Shown: positions 44,546 to 53,204 of the stretch, piece after piece
Layout of the letters: each line of letters starts with the position of its first letter
Numbering within the stretch: the first letter of the stretch is position 1
Assembly (NCBI GenBank): GCA_963747985.1
Contig: CAVVHG010000003.1
Span: 310,001-374,000 of the forward strand
Direction: 5' to 3'
Length of the DNA stretch: 64,000 nucleotides
Origin: JACADW01 sp963747985
GTDB lineage: Bacteria > Acidobacteriota > UBA6911
Position numbers and translations under genes: made by a program
Notes under the pieces: generated by a model
Told to the model about the DNA's origin: nothing
Database searches by the model: none
The model's input: only the letters and a program-made list of their open reading frames with translations

Positions 44546-46642
44546 ATGCGGGTTTACGAGAGTGACGCCATTCGTAATGTAGGAATCGTCGGGCACGGTG
44601 CCGCAGGCAAGACCTCGCTCGCAGCCGCCATGCTGTTTGACTCGGGCGCCATCAACCGACTGGCGCGTGTGGAGGACGGCAATACCGTCACCGACTGGGA
44701 AGAAGAAGAGATCGAACGCAAGATCAGTATCGGCTCCAGCCTCGCGCACTGCGAGTGGAACAAAATCAAGATCAACATCCTTGACACGCCCGGCTACCGG
44801 CCGTTCCTCGGTGACACGAAGCTGGCGCTCCGGGCGGCAGACGCGGCGATCATCGTCGTCGATTCCGTCGCCGGGGTCGAGGTCCAGACCGAGAAGGTCT
44901 GGGAATTTGCGGACGAGTTCGGCCAGCCAAGGATCGTTGTAATCAACAAGATGGACCGGGACAACGCCAGCTTCGAGAGGGCCCTGGCCTCCGTGGAGGA
45001 AACCTTCGGCCGGGCTATCGTGCCTATCCAGATCCCCATCGGTACTGAGAAGGAATTTACGGGCGTGATCAGCCTGGTCACCAGTAAAGCCTACGTGTTT
45101 CCGCGCGACGGTTCCGGCAAGTTCCAGGAGGTGGAAATACCGGACAAGTACAAGGACGAGGCTGAGACAGCCCGCGGCAGACTCATCGAGATGGTGGCCG
45201 AGGGCAGCGACGAACTGATGGAGAAGTTTTTCGCAGAGGGAACGCTGGAGACGGCCGACATCGTTGCCGGTCTCAAGGAGAGCATCTTCAAACGGACGCT
45301 CGTGCCCGTTCTGTGCGCGAGCTCAACCCTGAACGTCGGCGTGCCCCAGGTGCTCAACGCAATAGCCGACCTTCTCCCCTCCCCTGCCCGCATCGGGGTC
45401 GTGGCCGGACTCGACCCCAGGACCAAAGAGCCCGTCGAGCGCAAGATCAGCTCACAGGAACCCTACGCCGCGCACGTTTTCAAGACCATCGCCGACCCGT
45501 TCGCCGGGCGCATCAGTCTCGTCCGCATCTACTCCGGCGTCATGCGCTCCGATACCACGTACAACAACCAGACGAAGGAAAAGGCGGAGAAGTTCGGCCC
45601 ACTCCAGATGATACAGGGGAAGGCGATGACCCCGGTGGGAGAGGTCCACGCCGGTGATTTCTTCGCGGTTACCAAGCTCAGGGAAACAACGACCGGCGAT
45701 GCCATCTGTGATCCCGCCCGCCCCATAATCTTCTCCCGGGTGGAGATCCCGGAACCTTCAATGACCTTCGCAATCGAACCCAAGAGCCGGGGGGACGAGG
45801 ACAAGATAAGTAACGCGCTGTCGCGGATCGCAGAGGAGGATCCCGGCATTCGTTACACGCGCGATCCTCAGACCAAACAGCTCCTGCTCTCCGGTTCCGG
45901 GCAGCTTCACGTCGAGGTGACTGTCGCAAAGCTGCGAAAGCGCTACAGCGTCGAGGTAATCCTCAAGACTCCCAAGATCCCCTACCGTGAAACGATCCGG
46001 GGCCGGGCTGACGTCCAGGGAAGGTACAAGAAGCAGACCGGCGGCCACGGGCAGTACGGGGATTGCTGGATCAAAATGGAGCCTCTGGGGCGGGGCGGGA
46101 AATTCGAGTTCGTCGACGAGATTTACGGCGGTTCGATCCCCCGCAACTTCATTCCCGCGGTGGAAAAGGGGATCATCGAAGCTGCAGCCAAGGGTTTCCT
46201 TGCCGGATACCCCGTGGTGGACTTCAGGGTGATACTCTATGACGGAAGTTACCATCCGGTGGACTCGTCGGAGATGGCCTTCAAGGTTGCCGGAAGCCTG
46301 GCCTTCAAGAAGGCTATGGAAGGGGCAAATGCCGTCCTTCTCGAACCCATCATGAACGTCGAGATCTATGCGCCGCAGGAGTACGCCGGCTCCCTGACCG
46401 GGGACCTCACGTCCAGGCGCGGGCGACTTCAGGGAATGGACATGAAACGCGACATGCAGATCATCAAGGCCCAGGTTCCCATGGCGGAGATGGTCAGCTA
46501 CACCCCGGTATTGACCTCGATGACCGGAGGCCGGGGGACCTACCACATGGAGTTTTCGCACTACGACGAGGTCCCTGCACACATCGCGCAGAAAATCATC
46601 GAAGAGGCGAGCAAAGAAGGAAAGAAGGAGGAGGAAGAATAG
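44546..46642 (+). CDS. Elongation factor G-like GTPase (EF-G2 type)
   Basis: This 698-residue translational GTPase has G1 GHGAAGKTSLAAAML, G3 DTPGYRPF and G4 NKMDRDN. The EF-G domains II-V follow, including GHGQYGDCWIKMEP and SLTGDLTSRRGRLQGM in domain V. The start RNVGIVGHGAAGKT and the phrase SGAINRLARVEDGNTVTDWEEEE are features of the EF-G2/FusA-like paralogues, not of the canonical factor with GHIDAGKT. It probably has an accessory role at the ribosome; the true fusA should be elsewhere. AGAGGAGAG before ATG 44546 fixes the start. lgt follows after 15 bases. Confidence 0.92.
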   Translation: MRVYESDAIRNVGIVGHGAAGKTSLAAAMLFDSGAINRLARVEDGNTVTDWEEEEIERKISIGSSLAHCEWNKIKINILDTPGYRPFLGDTKLALRAADAAIIVVDSVAGVEVQTEKVWEFADEFGQPRIVVINKMDRDNASFERALASVEETFGRAIVPIQIPIGTEKEFTGVISLVTSKAYVFPRDGSGKFQEVEIPDKYKDEAETARGRLIEMVAEGSDELMEKFFAEGTLETADIVAGLKESIFKRTLVPVLCASSTLNVGVPQVLNAIADLLPSPARIGVVAGLDPRTKEPVERKISSQEPYAAHVFKTIADPFAGRISLVRIYSGVMRSDTTYNNQTKEKAEKFGPLQMIQGKAMTPVGEVHAGDFFAVTKLRETTTGDAICDPARPIIFSRVEIPEPSMTFAIEPKSRGDEDKISNALSRIAEEDPGIRYTRDPQTKQLLLSGSGQLHVEVTVAKLRKRYSVEVILKTPKIPYRETIRGRADVQGRYKKQTGGHGQYGDCWIKMEPLGRGGKFEFVDEIYGGSIPRNFIPAVEKGIIEAAAKGFLAGYPVVDFRVILYDGSYHPVDSSEMAFKVAGSLAFKKAMEGANAVLLEPIMNVEIYAPQEYAGSLTGDLTSRRGRLQGMDMKRDMQIIKAQVPMAEMVSYTPVLTSMTGGRGTYHMEFSHYDEVPAHIAQKIIEEASKEGKKEEEE

Positions 46643-46657
46643 ACACCTCCCGTCGCT

Positions 46658-47452
46658 ATGCATCCAAAGATCATTGACATCGGACCAGTCACGATTCACT
46701 CCTACGGGCTGCTGTTGGCGCTGGCCTTCATCGCAGGGATCTGGCTCACGAGCCGAAACGCCCGTAAGGCTGGAATAGATCCCGATTCGATGTGGAACAT
46801 GGGGCTCATCATCATCTTTGCCGCCCTGGTCGGCGCGAAGATCCTCCTGCTCCTGTCGGACTTCAGCTACTACTCGCAGAATCCGCGGGAGATCTTCTCC
46901 CTCTCGACCCTGCGTTCAACCGGGGTCTATTTCGGCGGCCTGCTCCTGGCCCTGGCAGCTTCGGTCTGGTACCTGAAGCGGGCAAGGCTCCCGGCCTGGA
47001 AGGTCTCCGATCTGGCGGCCCCGGGGATCGCCCTCGGGCAGGCAATCGGCCGCCTCGGCTGCCTTTCCGCAGGCTGCTGCTTCGGCAAACCGACGCAATT
47101 ACCATGGGGTATCACCTTCACGGATCGCTACGCCTATGACAACATCGGCGTGCCGTTGAATATCCCGCTGCACCCCACACAGCTGTACGAGGCTGGCGCC
47201 ACGTTTCTTCTCTTCCTCTACCTGCAGTGGCGTCTCTCCCGGAAACACTTCACCGGTCAGATCATCCTCGAGTACATTTTCCTGTACTCAGTTGCCAGGT
47301 TCGTGATCGAGTTCTTCCGCGACGACGATCGGGGATTCCTCTTTCACGGGTTGCTCTCGACCTCACAGTTCATAGGGCTGATCGCTGTTATCGTTTCCGT
47401 CGCGCTGTTTTTCCACCTCCGGCGCCGGCCGGCTGAGGCTGAACAGGTTTGA
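46658..47452 (+). CDS. lgt: Prolipoprotein diacylglyceryl transferase
   Basis: This 264-residue membrane protein has seven hydrophobic segments. The Lgt signature is present: IHSYGLLLALAFIAGIWL (catalytic His region HSYG), GVYFGGLL, the core GQAIGRLGCLSAGCCFGKPT, HPTQLYEA and RFVIEFFRDDDRG. It transfers diacylglycerol from phosphatidylglycerol to the lipobox Cys of prolipoproteins, so it serves the lipoproteins predicted in this window. Its stop overlaps the next start (TGATG). Confidence 0.96.
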   Translation: MHPKIIDIGPVTIHSYGLLLALAFIAGIWLTSRNARKAGIDPDSMWNMGLIIIFAALVGAKILLLLSDFSYYSQNPREIFSLSTLRSTGVYFGGLLLALAASVWYLKRARLPAWKVSDLAAPGIALGQAIGRLGCLSAGCCFGKPTQLPWGITFTDRYAYDNIGVPLNIPLHPTQLYEAGATFLLFLYLQWRLSRKHFTGQIILEYIFLYSVARFVIEFFRDDDRGFLFHGLLSTSQFIGLIAVIVSVALFFHLRRRPAEAEQV

Positions 47453-48405
47453 TGGCAGTTGCCCGCCGCTGGGTTGTCACCGCAACAGGTGCCCGTCTGC
47501 GCCTGGACCGGTTCCTGGCGCTCGAACTCCCCGGGCACAGCCGTTCGCAGGTTCAGGCCTGGATCCGAAACGGGGATGTCCTGCTGAACGGCAGCCGCTC
47601 GAAGACGGGCCAGGTCCTGCGCCCCGGGGATGAAATAGTCGCGTGCGAACCTTCACGCGCTGCGGATCTTCCGGAACCGGAGCCGATTCCACTTCAGGTG
47701 CTGTACGAGGATGATGACCTTGCGGTCATCGACAAACCCGCCGGCCTGGTCTGTCATGCCGGCGCAGGAAGAAGATCGGGGACGCTGGTGAACGCTATTC
47801 TCCATCGATGGGGCCGGCTGGAAGCAGGAGACCCGATGCGCCCGGGCATCGTTCACAGGCTGGACAAACAGACCAGCGGAGTGATGGTGGTCGCCCGCAC
47901 CGAGTCCGCCCTCCGCGCGCTCGGTCGGCAGTTCAAGGACAGGCAGGTACGGAAAGAGTACCTCGCGCTTGTGTACGGGAGGGTCACGCCGCCCGAAGGG
48001 ACTGTCGACGCTCCGCTTGGCCGGGATCCCGTCGACCGGAAGAAGATCTCCGTACGGGCCCGGAAACGCCGTGCCGCCGTTACGAGGTACAAGTCCCTGG
48101 AGTGCTTTGGCCCCTGTTCACTTCTGAGCGTCCACCCGGAGACCGGGCGGACGCACCAGATCAGGGTGCACCTCGCATCGTTGGGGCATCCCGTGGTCGG
48201 CGATCCGGTATACGGCGGGGCGAGAAGCTCTTCGAAGGAACTTCAGCCGATCGCATCCGGCCTGGGCAGGTTCTTCCTGCATGCCCAGCGGCTCGAGTTC
48301 CGACACCCGCGGACTGGCGTGGAAATGGAATTCTCAGCCCCGCTGCCGGCCGAATTGGTGCGGTTTCTGGACGAAGTTCGCCGCCGCTGTACCGGCCGGC
48401 GATGA
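47452..48405 (+). CDS. RluD-family rRNA pseudouridine synthase
   Basis: This 317-residue protein has an N-terminal S4 domain (RLRLDRFLALELPGHSRSQVQAWIRNGDVLLNG). The RluA/RluD catalytic domain follows with DLAVIDKPAGLVCHAG, GIVHRLDKQTSGVMVVART (catalytic Asp in HRLDKQTSG), RKEYLALVYG and PETGRTHQIRVHLASLGHPVVGDPVYG. It isomerises uridines in large-subunit rRNA (helix 69 for RluD). It is translationally coupled to lgt. ATG 47452 is preferred to the TTG one codon earlier. Confidence 0.94.
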   Translation: MAVARRWVVTATGARLRLDRFLALELPGHSRSQVQAWIRNGDVLLNGSRSKTGQVLRPGDEIVACEPSRAADLPEPEPIPLQVLYEDDDLAVIDKPAGLVCHAGAGRRSGTLVNAILHRWGRLEAGDPMRPGIVHRLDKQTSGVMVVARTESALRALGRQFKDRQVRKEYLALVYGRVTPPEGTVDAPLGRDPVDRKKISVRARKRRAAVTRYKSLECFGPCSLLSVHPETGRTHQIRVHLASLGHPVVGDPVYGGARSSSKELQPIASGLGRFFLHAQRLEFRHPRTGVEMEFSAPLPAELVRFLDEVRRRCTGRR

Positions 48406-48548
48406 TTTCGAAGCCCGATGCCGGCCGCGGCCCCGATGCCGACAACGACGCCCCTTGTGGTGCCACCCTTGACTCGGGTGCATTGTAACCCTAGAATTTT
48501 CGCGATGCGCGAGCGATCCGCCGATCGGGCTTGCGACGGGACTACTCG

Positions 48549-49526
48549 ATGAAAAACAGTACTTTGAACCATACAGCAGGACTCCTGGTCATACTCATCC
48601 TGGGTGCCTTGTCGCTGGCGCTGTCCAGCCAGGAGCAGGCCAGGCAGACGCCGAAGGCGGGTCAGAAGCCGGTTCCGCCCGGATATTCCGATGAAACCTA
48701 TCGCGTGAACGTCGACCTGATCAACGTCTTCTGCTCCGTGTGGGACAAGGACACAGGTGCCTTCGTGACCAACCTGACGCGCGATGACTTCGCCGTCTAC
48801 GAAGATGAGAAGAAGCAGGAAATCAAGAACTTCGCGCGCGAAACAAATCTCCCGCTCACGATCGCGTTCCTCATCGACACGAGCCAGAGCGTAGCACCGA
48901 AACTGAAATTCGAGCAGGAAGCCGCCATCAGCTTTTTCCACAGCGTCATGCGGGAGAGGGACCGCGCGGCGCTGGTCGAGTTCGACTCCGGAGTCACCCT
49001 GATCCAGGACTTCACCAGCGATCCCAACAAGATGGCGAAGCAGATCAAGACCCTGAGAGCCGCAGGAGGCACGTCGCTGTACGACGCCATCTATCTCTCT
49101 TGCGATGAGAAGCTCATCAGGGAGATGGGGCGCAAGGCTATCGTCATCCTGTCCGACGGCGAGGACCAGTCCAGTTCGCGCACCTTTGAGCAGGCGCTCG
49201 AGATAGCCCTGAAGGCCGAGGCGATAATCTACTCGATAAGCGTCAACCGGGGCGGATTCTTCGGCGTCGGCGACACAAAGAACGGGGACCGGGTCATGAA
49301 GGACTTCTCCGAGCAGACCGGAGGACGGGCTTTCTTCCCGTTCAAGGTGGAGGATCTTGACGAAGCCTTCCGCCGTATCAACCAGGAACTCCGAAGCCAG
49401 TACAATATCGGCTACGTGTCGACCAACCCTTCCCGGGATGGCGGCTATCGCAAGATTGATCTCCGGATCGCAGAGAAGGGACTGAAACTCTCTTTTCGCA
49501 AAGGGTACTACGCTCCGGCTTCCTAA
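48549..49526 (+). CDS. Secreted VWFA-related (acidobacterial-type) protein, second copy
   Basis: This 325-residue paralogue of the protein at 3444-4526 has a signal peptide (LLVILILGALSLALSSQ) and the sandwich YRVNVDLINVFCSVWDKDTGAFVTNLTRDDFAVYED. Its VWA domain has the metal motif DTSQS (AFLIDTSQSVAPK), then LRAAGGTSLYDAI and AIVILSDGEDQSS. The C-terminal QYNIGYVSTNPSRDGGYRKIDLRI and RKGYYAP are shared with the first copy. The MIDAS residues are complete. The function is unknown, probably extracellular binding. Confidence 0.9.
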   Translation: MKNSTLNHTAGLLVILILGALSLALSSQEQARQTPKAGQKPVPPGYSDETYRVNVDLINVFCSVWDKDTGAFVTNLTRDDFAVYEDEKKQEIKNFARETNLPLTIAFLIDTSQSVAPKLKFEQEAAISFFHSVMRERDRAALVEFDSGVTLIQDFTSDPNKMAKQIKTLRAAGGTSLYDAIYLSCDEKLIREMGRKAIVILSDGEDQSSSRTFEQALEIALKAEAIIYSISVNRGGFFGVGDTKNGDRVMKDFSEQTGGRAFFPFKVEDLDEAFRRINQELRSQYNIGYVSTNPSRDGGYRKIDLRIAEKGLKLSFRKGYYAPAS

Positions 49527-49564
49527 AGTATTTTCTTAGCTTTCTGGTCCAGTTCAAGCCATGC

Positions 49565-49606
49565 AGATCGGGGTCGGGATCGGGGTCTGTGTCGATCGCA
49601 GGCAAC
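49565..49606. repeat. GATCGGGGTC-type short repeat tract
   Basis: AGATCGGGGTCGGGATCGGG followed by GTCTGTGTCGATCG is a run of degenerate six-base words (GGGATC/GGGGTC). Related tracts lie at 55168-55310 and 56385-56515. All are intergenic. Confidence 0.6.
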
Positions 49607-49666
49607 CTCAGTTCTGAGATCTGTCGTCTATGAGGATTTCGGACCCCCCGATTCCGATTGCGGAAC

Positions 49667-50725
49667 TCAGGACTTGTCCTCGTCCACCTTGATATCAGCC
49701 ATCAGGGCTCTGAGCTGCACGGCGAGGGTCTCGCTGGCGGGATCGCGCGTCATCAGCCGGATCCTGTCCGGGCCGGACACGCCGAGCCCCAGTTCAACGG
49801 CGCGCTTTATCTGCTCCTGCTCGAACACATCCTTGAGCTTGCCGGGGAAAACCGCGTTGTAGAGGCGCAGCAGCGCGATTCCGACGCTATCGAGGGCAAT
49901 CCTGTCGCTGGACGCCGCAATCACCCCGGGGCCAGCCAGTTCTCCCCTTTCCGGGCCCTCGCTCACGAAGACCTGCATGGCATCCATGACGGAAACAGTC
50001 GGGGAGAAAGCCTGGCATGCCTCGGCTATCATCAATCGCTGGTCAGGTGAGCCGTGCAGTTCGGCCATGTAATTGCGTTCCTCCCCGGAGTGGGAGTACT
50101 TGGCCAACACGCCGAGCGCGTTCTTCATGCTGGCACTGAAATGGCCGCCGAACCGGTGTGTCTTCAGGTTGCACAGCTGCACAACAGGGCTCTCCTCTTC
50201 GAGGAAACGCGGCACTTCAAAGCCCTGTTTCCAGTGCGACCCGGCAAAAACACGCTTGCTCCATTGCCCCGCCGGCAACTCGTCCAGAGCTATCGTTTGA
50301 AGATCCAGCTCCCGGGCGAGCGACGGGACTCCGAGAGACTGCCAAACATCCCGGGTGGCGCCCATCCCGCTGCGTTCAATGAGCGTGATCCTGCCGCACC
50401 CGCCCTCCCGGAGGAGGGCCACGAGTGTGCGAAGCGCATCCGGGTGGGTAGTGGCGGGAAACTGGTGCGCGCTATTGTAGCTGGCCTTGACATAGACGTC
50501 CTTGCCTTGAAGTCCCTGAGCTGCCAGCATTCCCCATGCCACGCGGATCGCGTCCACTCGACTCGAGCCCTGGACGAGCGCAACGGGCACCCCGGCTTCG
50601 ATTTCCGCCTCCTGCCGGGCGTAAGCGGTGAGCGCAGCGCCGATCAGGGGGGCGCAAAGTACGAAGCCCCTCCGGTCGAGTGAGCGGGTTGCGGAGAATT
50701 CTCTGGCTGAACGCATTGCAGTCAT
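49667..50725 (-). CDS. DUF362-family exported protein
   Basis: This 352-residue protein matches the DUF362 pattern: PVALVQGSSRVDAIRVAWGML, GKDVYVKASYNSAHQFPATTHPDALRTLVALLRE, ITLIERSGMGATRDVWQSLG, LCNLKTHRFGGHFSASMKNALG and VIAASSDRIALDSVGIALL. The N-terminus has an RRGF motif and a hydrophobic stretch (LDRRGFVLCAPLIGAALTAY), suggesting Tat export. There are no ferredoxin-type cysteine clusters. The function of the family is not established. It is divergent from the selenoprotein gene, with 23 bases between them. Confidence 0.82.
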   Translation of the reverse strand: MTAMRSAREFSATRSLDRRGFVLCAPLIGAALTAYARQEAEIEAGVPVALVQGSSRVDAIRVAWGMLAAQGLQGKDVYVKASYNSAHQFPATTHPDALRTLVALLREGGCGRITLIERSGMGATRDVWQSLGVPSLARELDLQTIALDELPAGQWSKRVFAGSHWKQGFEVPRFLEEESPVVQLCNLKTHRFGGHFSASMKNALGVLAKYSHSGEERNYMAELHGSPDQRLMIAEACQAFSPTVSVMDAMQVFVSEGPERGELAGPGVIAASSDRIALDSVGIALLRLYNAVFPGKLKDVFEQEQIKRAVELGLGVSGPDRIRLMTRDPASETLAVQLRALMADIKVDEDKS

Positions 50726-50748
50726 GTTATGCAGAAGCGGGAGGCATC

Positions 50749-50967
50749 ATGCAAGAAAAAGTGCTGATTTTCGGCAAGGACACGTGACCGTACACCTCTG
50801 AGGCCCGTGAGGACTTCAAGCGCAAGGGGATCCCGTTCGAATACATCAACGTCTTGCAGAGCCATGAAGGGATGGAGCAGATGCTCCGTTACTCCGGCGG
50901 GGAAAGGATGGTTCCGACCATCGTAGAGAAAGGCAAGGTCCGGACCGGATGGGCCGGCGGTTCCTGA
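50749..50967 (+). CDS. Glutaredoxin-like selenoprotein with in-frame UGA (selenocysteine) at residue 13
   Basis: Read with TGA 50785-50787 as selenocysteine, the frame from ATG 50749 to TGA 50965 gives 72 residues. It reads VLIFGKDT-U-PYTSEAREDF, then KGIPFEYINVLQS, MEQMLRYSGGERMVPTIVEKG. This is a glutaredoxin fold: first strand, active site at the N-end of helix 1, and the cis-Pro segment MVPTIV. The UGA falls exactly on the catalytic Cys of the usual CPYT motif. Glutaredoxin-like UxxT selenoproteins of this kind (UXX-star group) are known in Deltaproteobacteria and others. GGGAGG (50739-50744) precedes the ATG. CCTC 50795-50798 and GAGG 50809-50812 could form a small stem just after the UGA, as a bacterial SECIS must, but it is weak by eye. 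A broken Cys glutaredoxin is the alternative. Confidence 0.85.
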
Positions 50968-50993
50968 CATGTCTAGCGCCCGCAGTTGCGGGC

Positions 50994-51707
50994 CTATGAT
51001 ACGGGCTTTCAGCCCTCCTGCATCTGTCGGTACAATCCCTGGGGCTCCGCCCCAGGCTGTTATGGGGCGGGCCTTCGGCCCTCAAAGCCGGTTTCTATTC
51101 AGCATGTGGAGTGCTGTAAGCGCATCTATGGGCACCAAATCCCGGAGCTTCGTGCAGGCTCGGACGGGGCGGGCCTTCGGCCCTCAAAGCCGGTTTCTAT
51201 TCAGCATGTGGAGTGCTGTAAGCGCATCTATGGTACAAATCCCGGAGCTTCGTGCAGGCTCGGACGGGGCGGGCCTTCGGCCCTCAAAGCCGGTTTCTAT
51301 TCAGCATGTGGAGTGCTGTAAGCGCATCTATGGGCACCAAATCCCGGAGCTTCGTGCAGGCTCGGACGGGGCGGGCCTTCGGCCCTCAAAGCCGGTTTCT
51401 ATTCAGCATGTGGAGTGCTGTAAGCGCATCTATGGGTACAAATCCCGGAGCTTCGTGCAGGCTCGGACGGGGCGGGCCTTCGGCCCTCAAAGCCGGTTTC
51501 TATTCAGCATGTGGAGTGCTGTAAGCGCATCTATGGGTACAAATCCCGGAGCTTCGTGCAGGCTCGGACGGGGCGGGCCTTCGGCCCTCAAAGCCGGTTT
51601 CTATTCAACATATAGAGCGCTGAAAGCGCGTGCTTATACCAGCCCGGGGCAAGGCCCCGGGTTTGAATGCAGCAGTAGGGACCCAGGGCTGAAGGCCCGC
51701 TCCATAG
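50994..51707. repeat. Inverted-arm hairpin element, family B copy 2, with internal tandem array
   Basis: The left arm (50994-51081) has CTATGATACGGGCTTTCAGC, CCTGGGGCTCCGCCCCAGG and GGGCCTTCGGCCC. The right arm (about 51600-51707) has the reverse complements CCCGGGGCAAGGCCCCGGG and GGGCTGAAGGCCC, ending in CCATAG. Between them lies a tandem array described separately. It occupies the gap between the selenoprotein and thiI. The open frame of about 249 codons across it is an artefact of the repeat. Confidence 0.82.
51064..51615. repeat. Tandem array, about 101-bp unit, 5-6 copies
   Basis: Nearly identical units restart at GGCGGGCCTTCGGCCCTC with anchors at about 51067, 51169, 51269, 51371, 51472 and 51573, so spacing is 100-102 bases. 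Each unit contains the 13-base palindrome GGGCCTTCGGCCC, then AGCCGGTTTCTATTCAGC and ATCCCGGAGCTTCGTGCAGG. Copies differ by one or two bases (GGCACC versus GGTAC). Such identity implies recent expansion. Confidence 0.92.
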
Positions 51708-51766
51708 TTTTGGGATAATATCCGCGCCGGCGGCGCGGACCCACACTGCAGTCGAAGGAAATTCTG

Positions 51767-52988
51767 TTGCGGCGAGCGATTCTGATCCACTACCACGAGA
51801 TCAGCCTCAAGGGAAACAACCGCGGATGGTTTGAAACCCGTCTCCACCAGCACGTCAGGGCGCTGCTCCAGGATCTCCCGCACGGGGGGATAGAGCGGCT
51901 GACCGGCCGCATGTTCGTGCGGCTGGAACCCGCCTCGCCGATCGAAGAAATCGAGATCCGCCTGCGGCGCGTTTTCGGCGTCGCCAACTTCGCTTCCGCC
52001 TGGGAGGTCCCGGCCGACATGGAGTCGATCCGTGCGGCTTTGGCCGACCTCGTCAGAGAGCGCTCGTTCCGCTCCTTCAAGATCGCCGCCCGCCGCGGCA
52101 CCAAGAATTTTCCGCTGACCTCGCAGCAGATCAACGAGGACCTCGGCCACATGGTCCAGGGGCTCACCGGCGCCGCCGTGCGTCTGGAAGCGCCGGAGCA
52201 GGTCTGCTATGTCGAGATCGCCGGAGCATCCGCATACCTGTATTTCGAGCGGATACCCGGCAGCGGAGGGCTGCCGACCAGGACCGGCGGTAACGTCCTT
52301 TGCCTGCTGTCCGGGGGCATCGACTCGCCCGTGGCCGCGTTCCGGATGATGCGGCGCGGATGCAACGTGCTCTTCGTACACTTTCACAGCTTCCCGCACA
52401 CGACACCCGAATCGCAGCAGAAGGTCCGCCGCCTGGTCAGCATCCTGGCCCGGTACCAGTTGACGGGCAGGCTGCTGCTCGTTCCTTTTGCCGACGTGCA
52501 GCGCGAGATCGTCGCCTACTCCCCGCCGCCGACTGAGAGTGATCCTCTACCGGCGTTTCATGGTCCGCATCGCCGAGGCTCTGGCCGCAAGGGAAAGCGC
52601 ACTGGCGCTCGTTACCGGAGACAGCCTGGGCCAGGTTGCGAGCCAGACCCTGGAGAACCTCAGTGTCGTCTCCGCCGCCGCCGATCTGCCGATATTCCGG
52701 CCGTTGATCGGGTCCGACAAGGAGGAGATCATGCAGACGGCGCGTGAGATCGGGACCTACGGGATCAGCATCCAGCCGGACGTAGACTGCTGCACGCTGT
52801 TTGTGCCGAAGCACCCCGAAACAATGGCCCGCCTGGAGCGAGTCGAGCAGGCCGAGGCTGGGCTGGATGTCAGCCGCCTTGCAGGCTCGTGCGTGTCTGC
52901 AGCCACACGGGAGACGCTGGCCCCGGATTTCTCGTCTGAAGTGCATCCCGATCGTGTGGATATCGGAACGGACGCAGGATCGGACTGA
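51767..52988 (+). pseudogene. thiI: tRNA 4-thiouridine/thiazole sulfurtransferase ThiI, interrupted by one frameshift
   Basis: A TTG start (AAGGA 7 bases upstream) opens RRAILIHYHEISLKGNN. The ferredoxin-like/THUMP region (to about 165) and the PP-loop ATPase motif CLLSGGIDSPVAAFRMM follow. The frame breaks at about 52518-52535. The +1 frame continues with RVILYRRFMVRIAEALAA, ALALVTGDSLGQVASQTLEN and DVDCCTLFVPKHPET to the normal end. Removing one base (or adding two) near 52521-52530 restores a ThiI of about 406 residues without the C-terminal rhodanese domain, a common short form. ThiI adenylates U8 of tRNA and inserts sulfur. The break is either a sequence error or a recent mutation. Confidence 0.9.
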
Positions 52989-53131
52989 CACACCGCCGGA
53001 CCGCGGAGTGGCCACCCGACAGGGCGTCAGGAGGCAAGGCAGCTTCCCGATCGCCCGAATCCGCGATCAGACGGGGAATCAGTGAAAATCGGATGCCTTT
53101 CAGGCAAAATGTGACTCTAAGGATGATTCGG

Positions 53132-53151
53132 AGCCGCGGCGCGGCTTTTTT
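53132..53151 (+). terminator. Rho-independent terminator
   Basis: AGCCGC, loop GGC, GCGGCT, then a run of six T (53146-53151). It is the clearest intrinsic terminator in the window. It lies 144 bases after the thiI stop and just before the GNAT gene. Confidence 0.75.
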
Positions 53152-53204
53152 GACGTGCTGCCGGAACCATGCGCAAGGACCTCGTGCCACGGAGCGATTC
53201 GAAC

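Noticed and set aside
50969..51718. Long open frame of about 249 codons with repeated peptide
   Set aside because: It is the translation of the 101-bp tandem array and flanking hairpins. It is open only because the repeat is GC-rich, and it lacks a signal, a start with a ribosome-binding site or a known fold.
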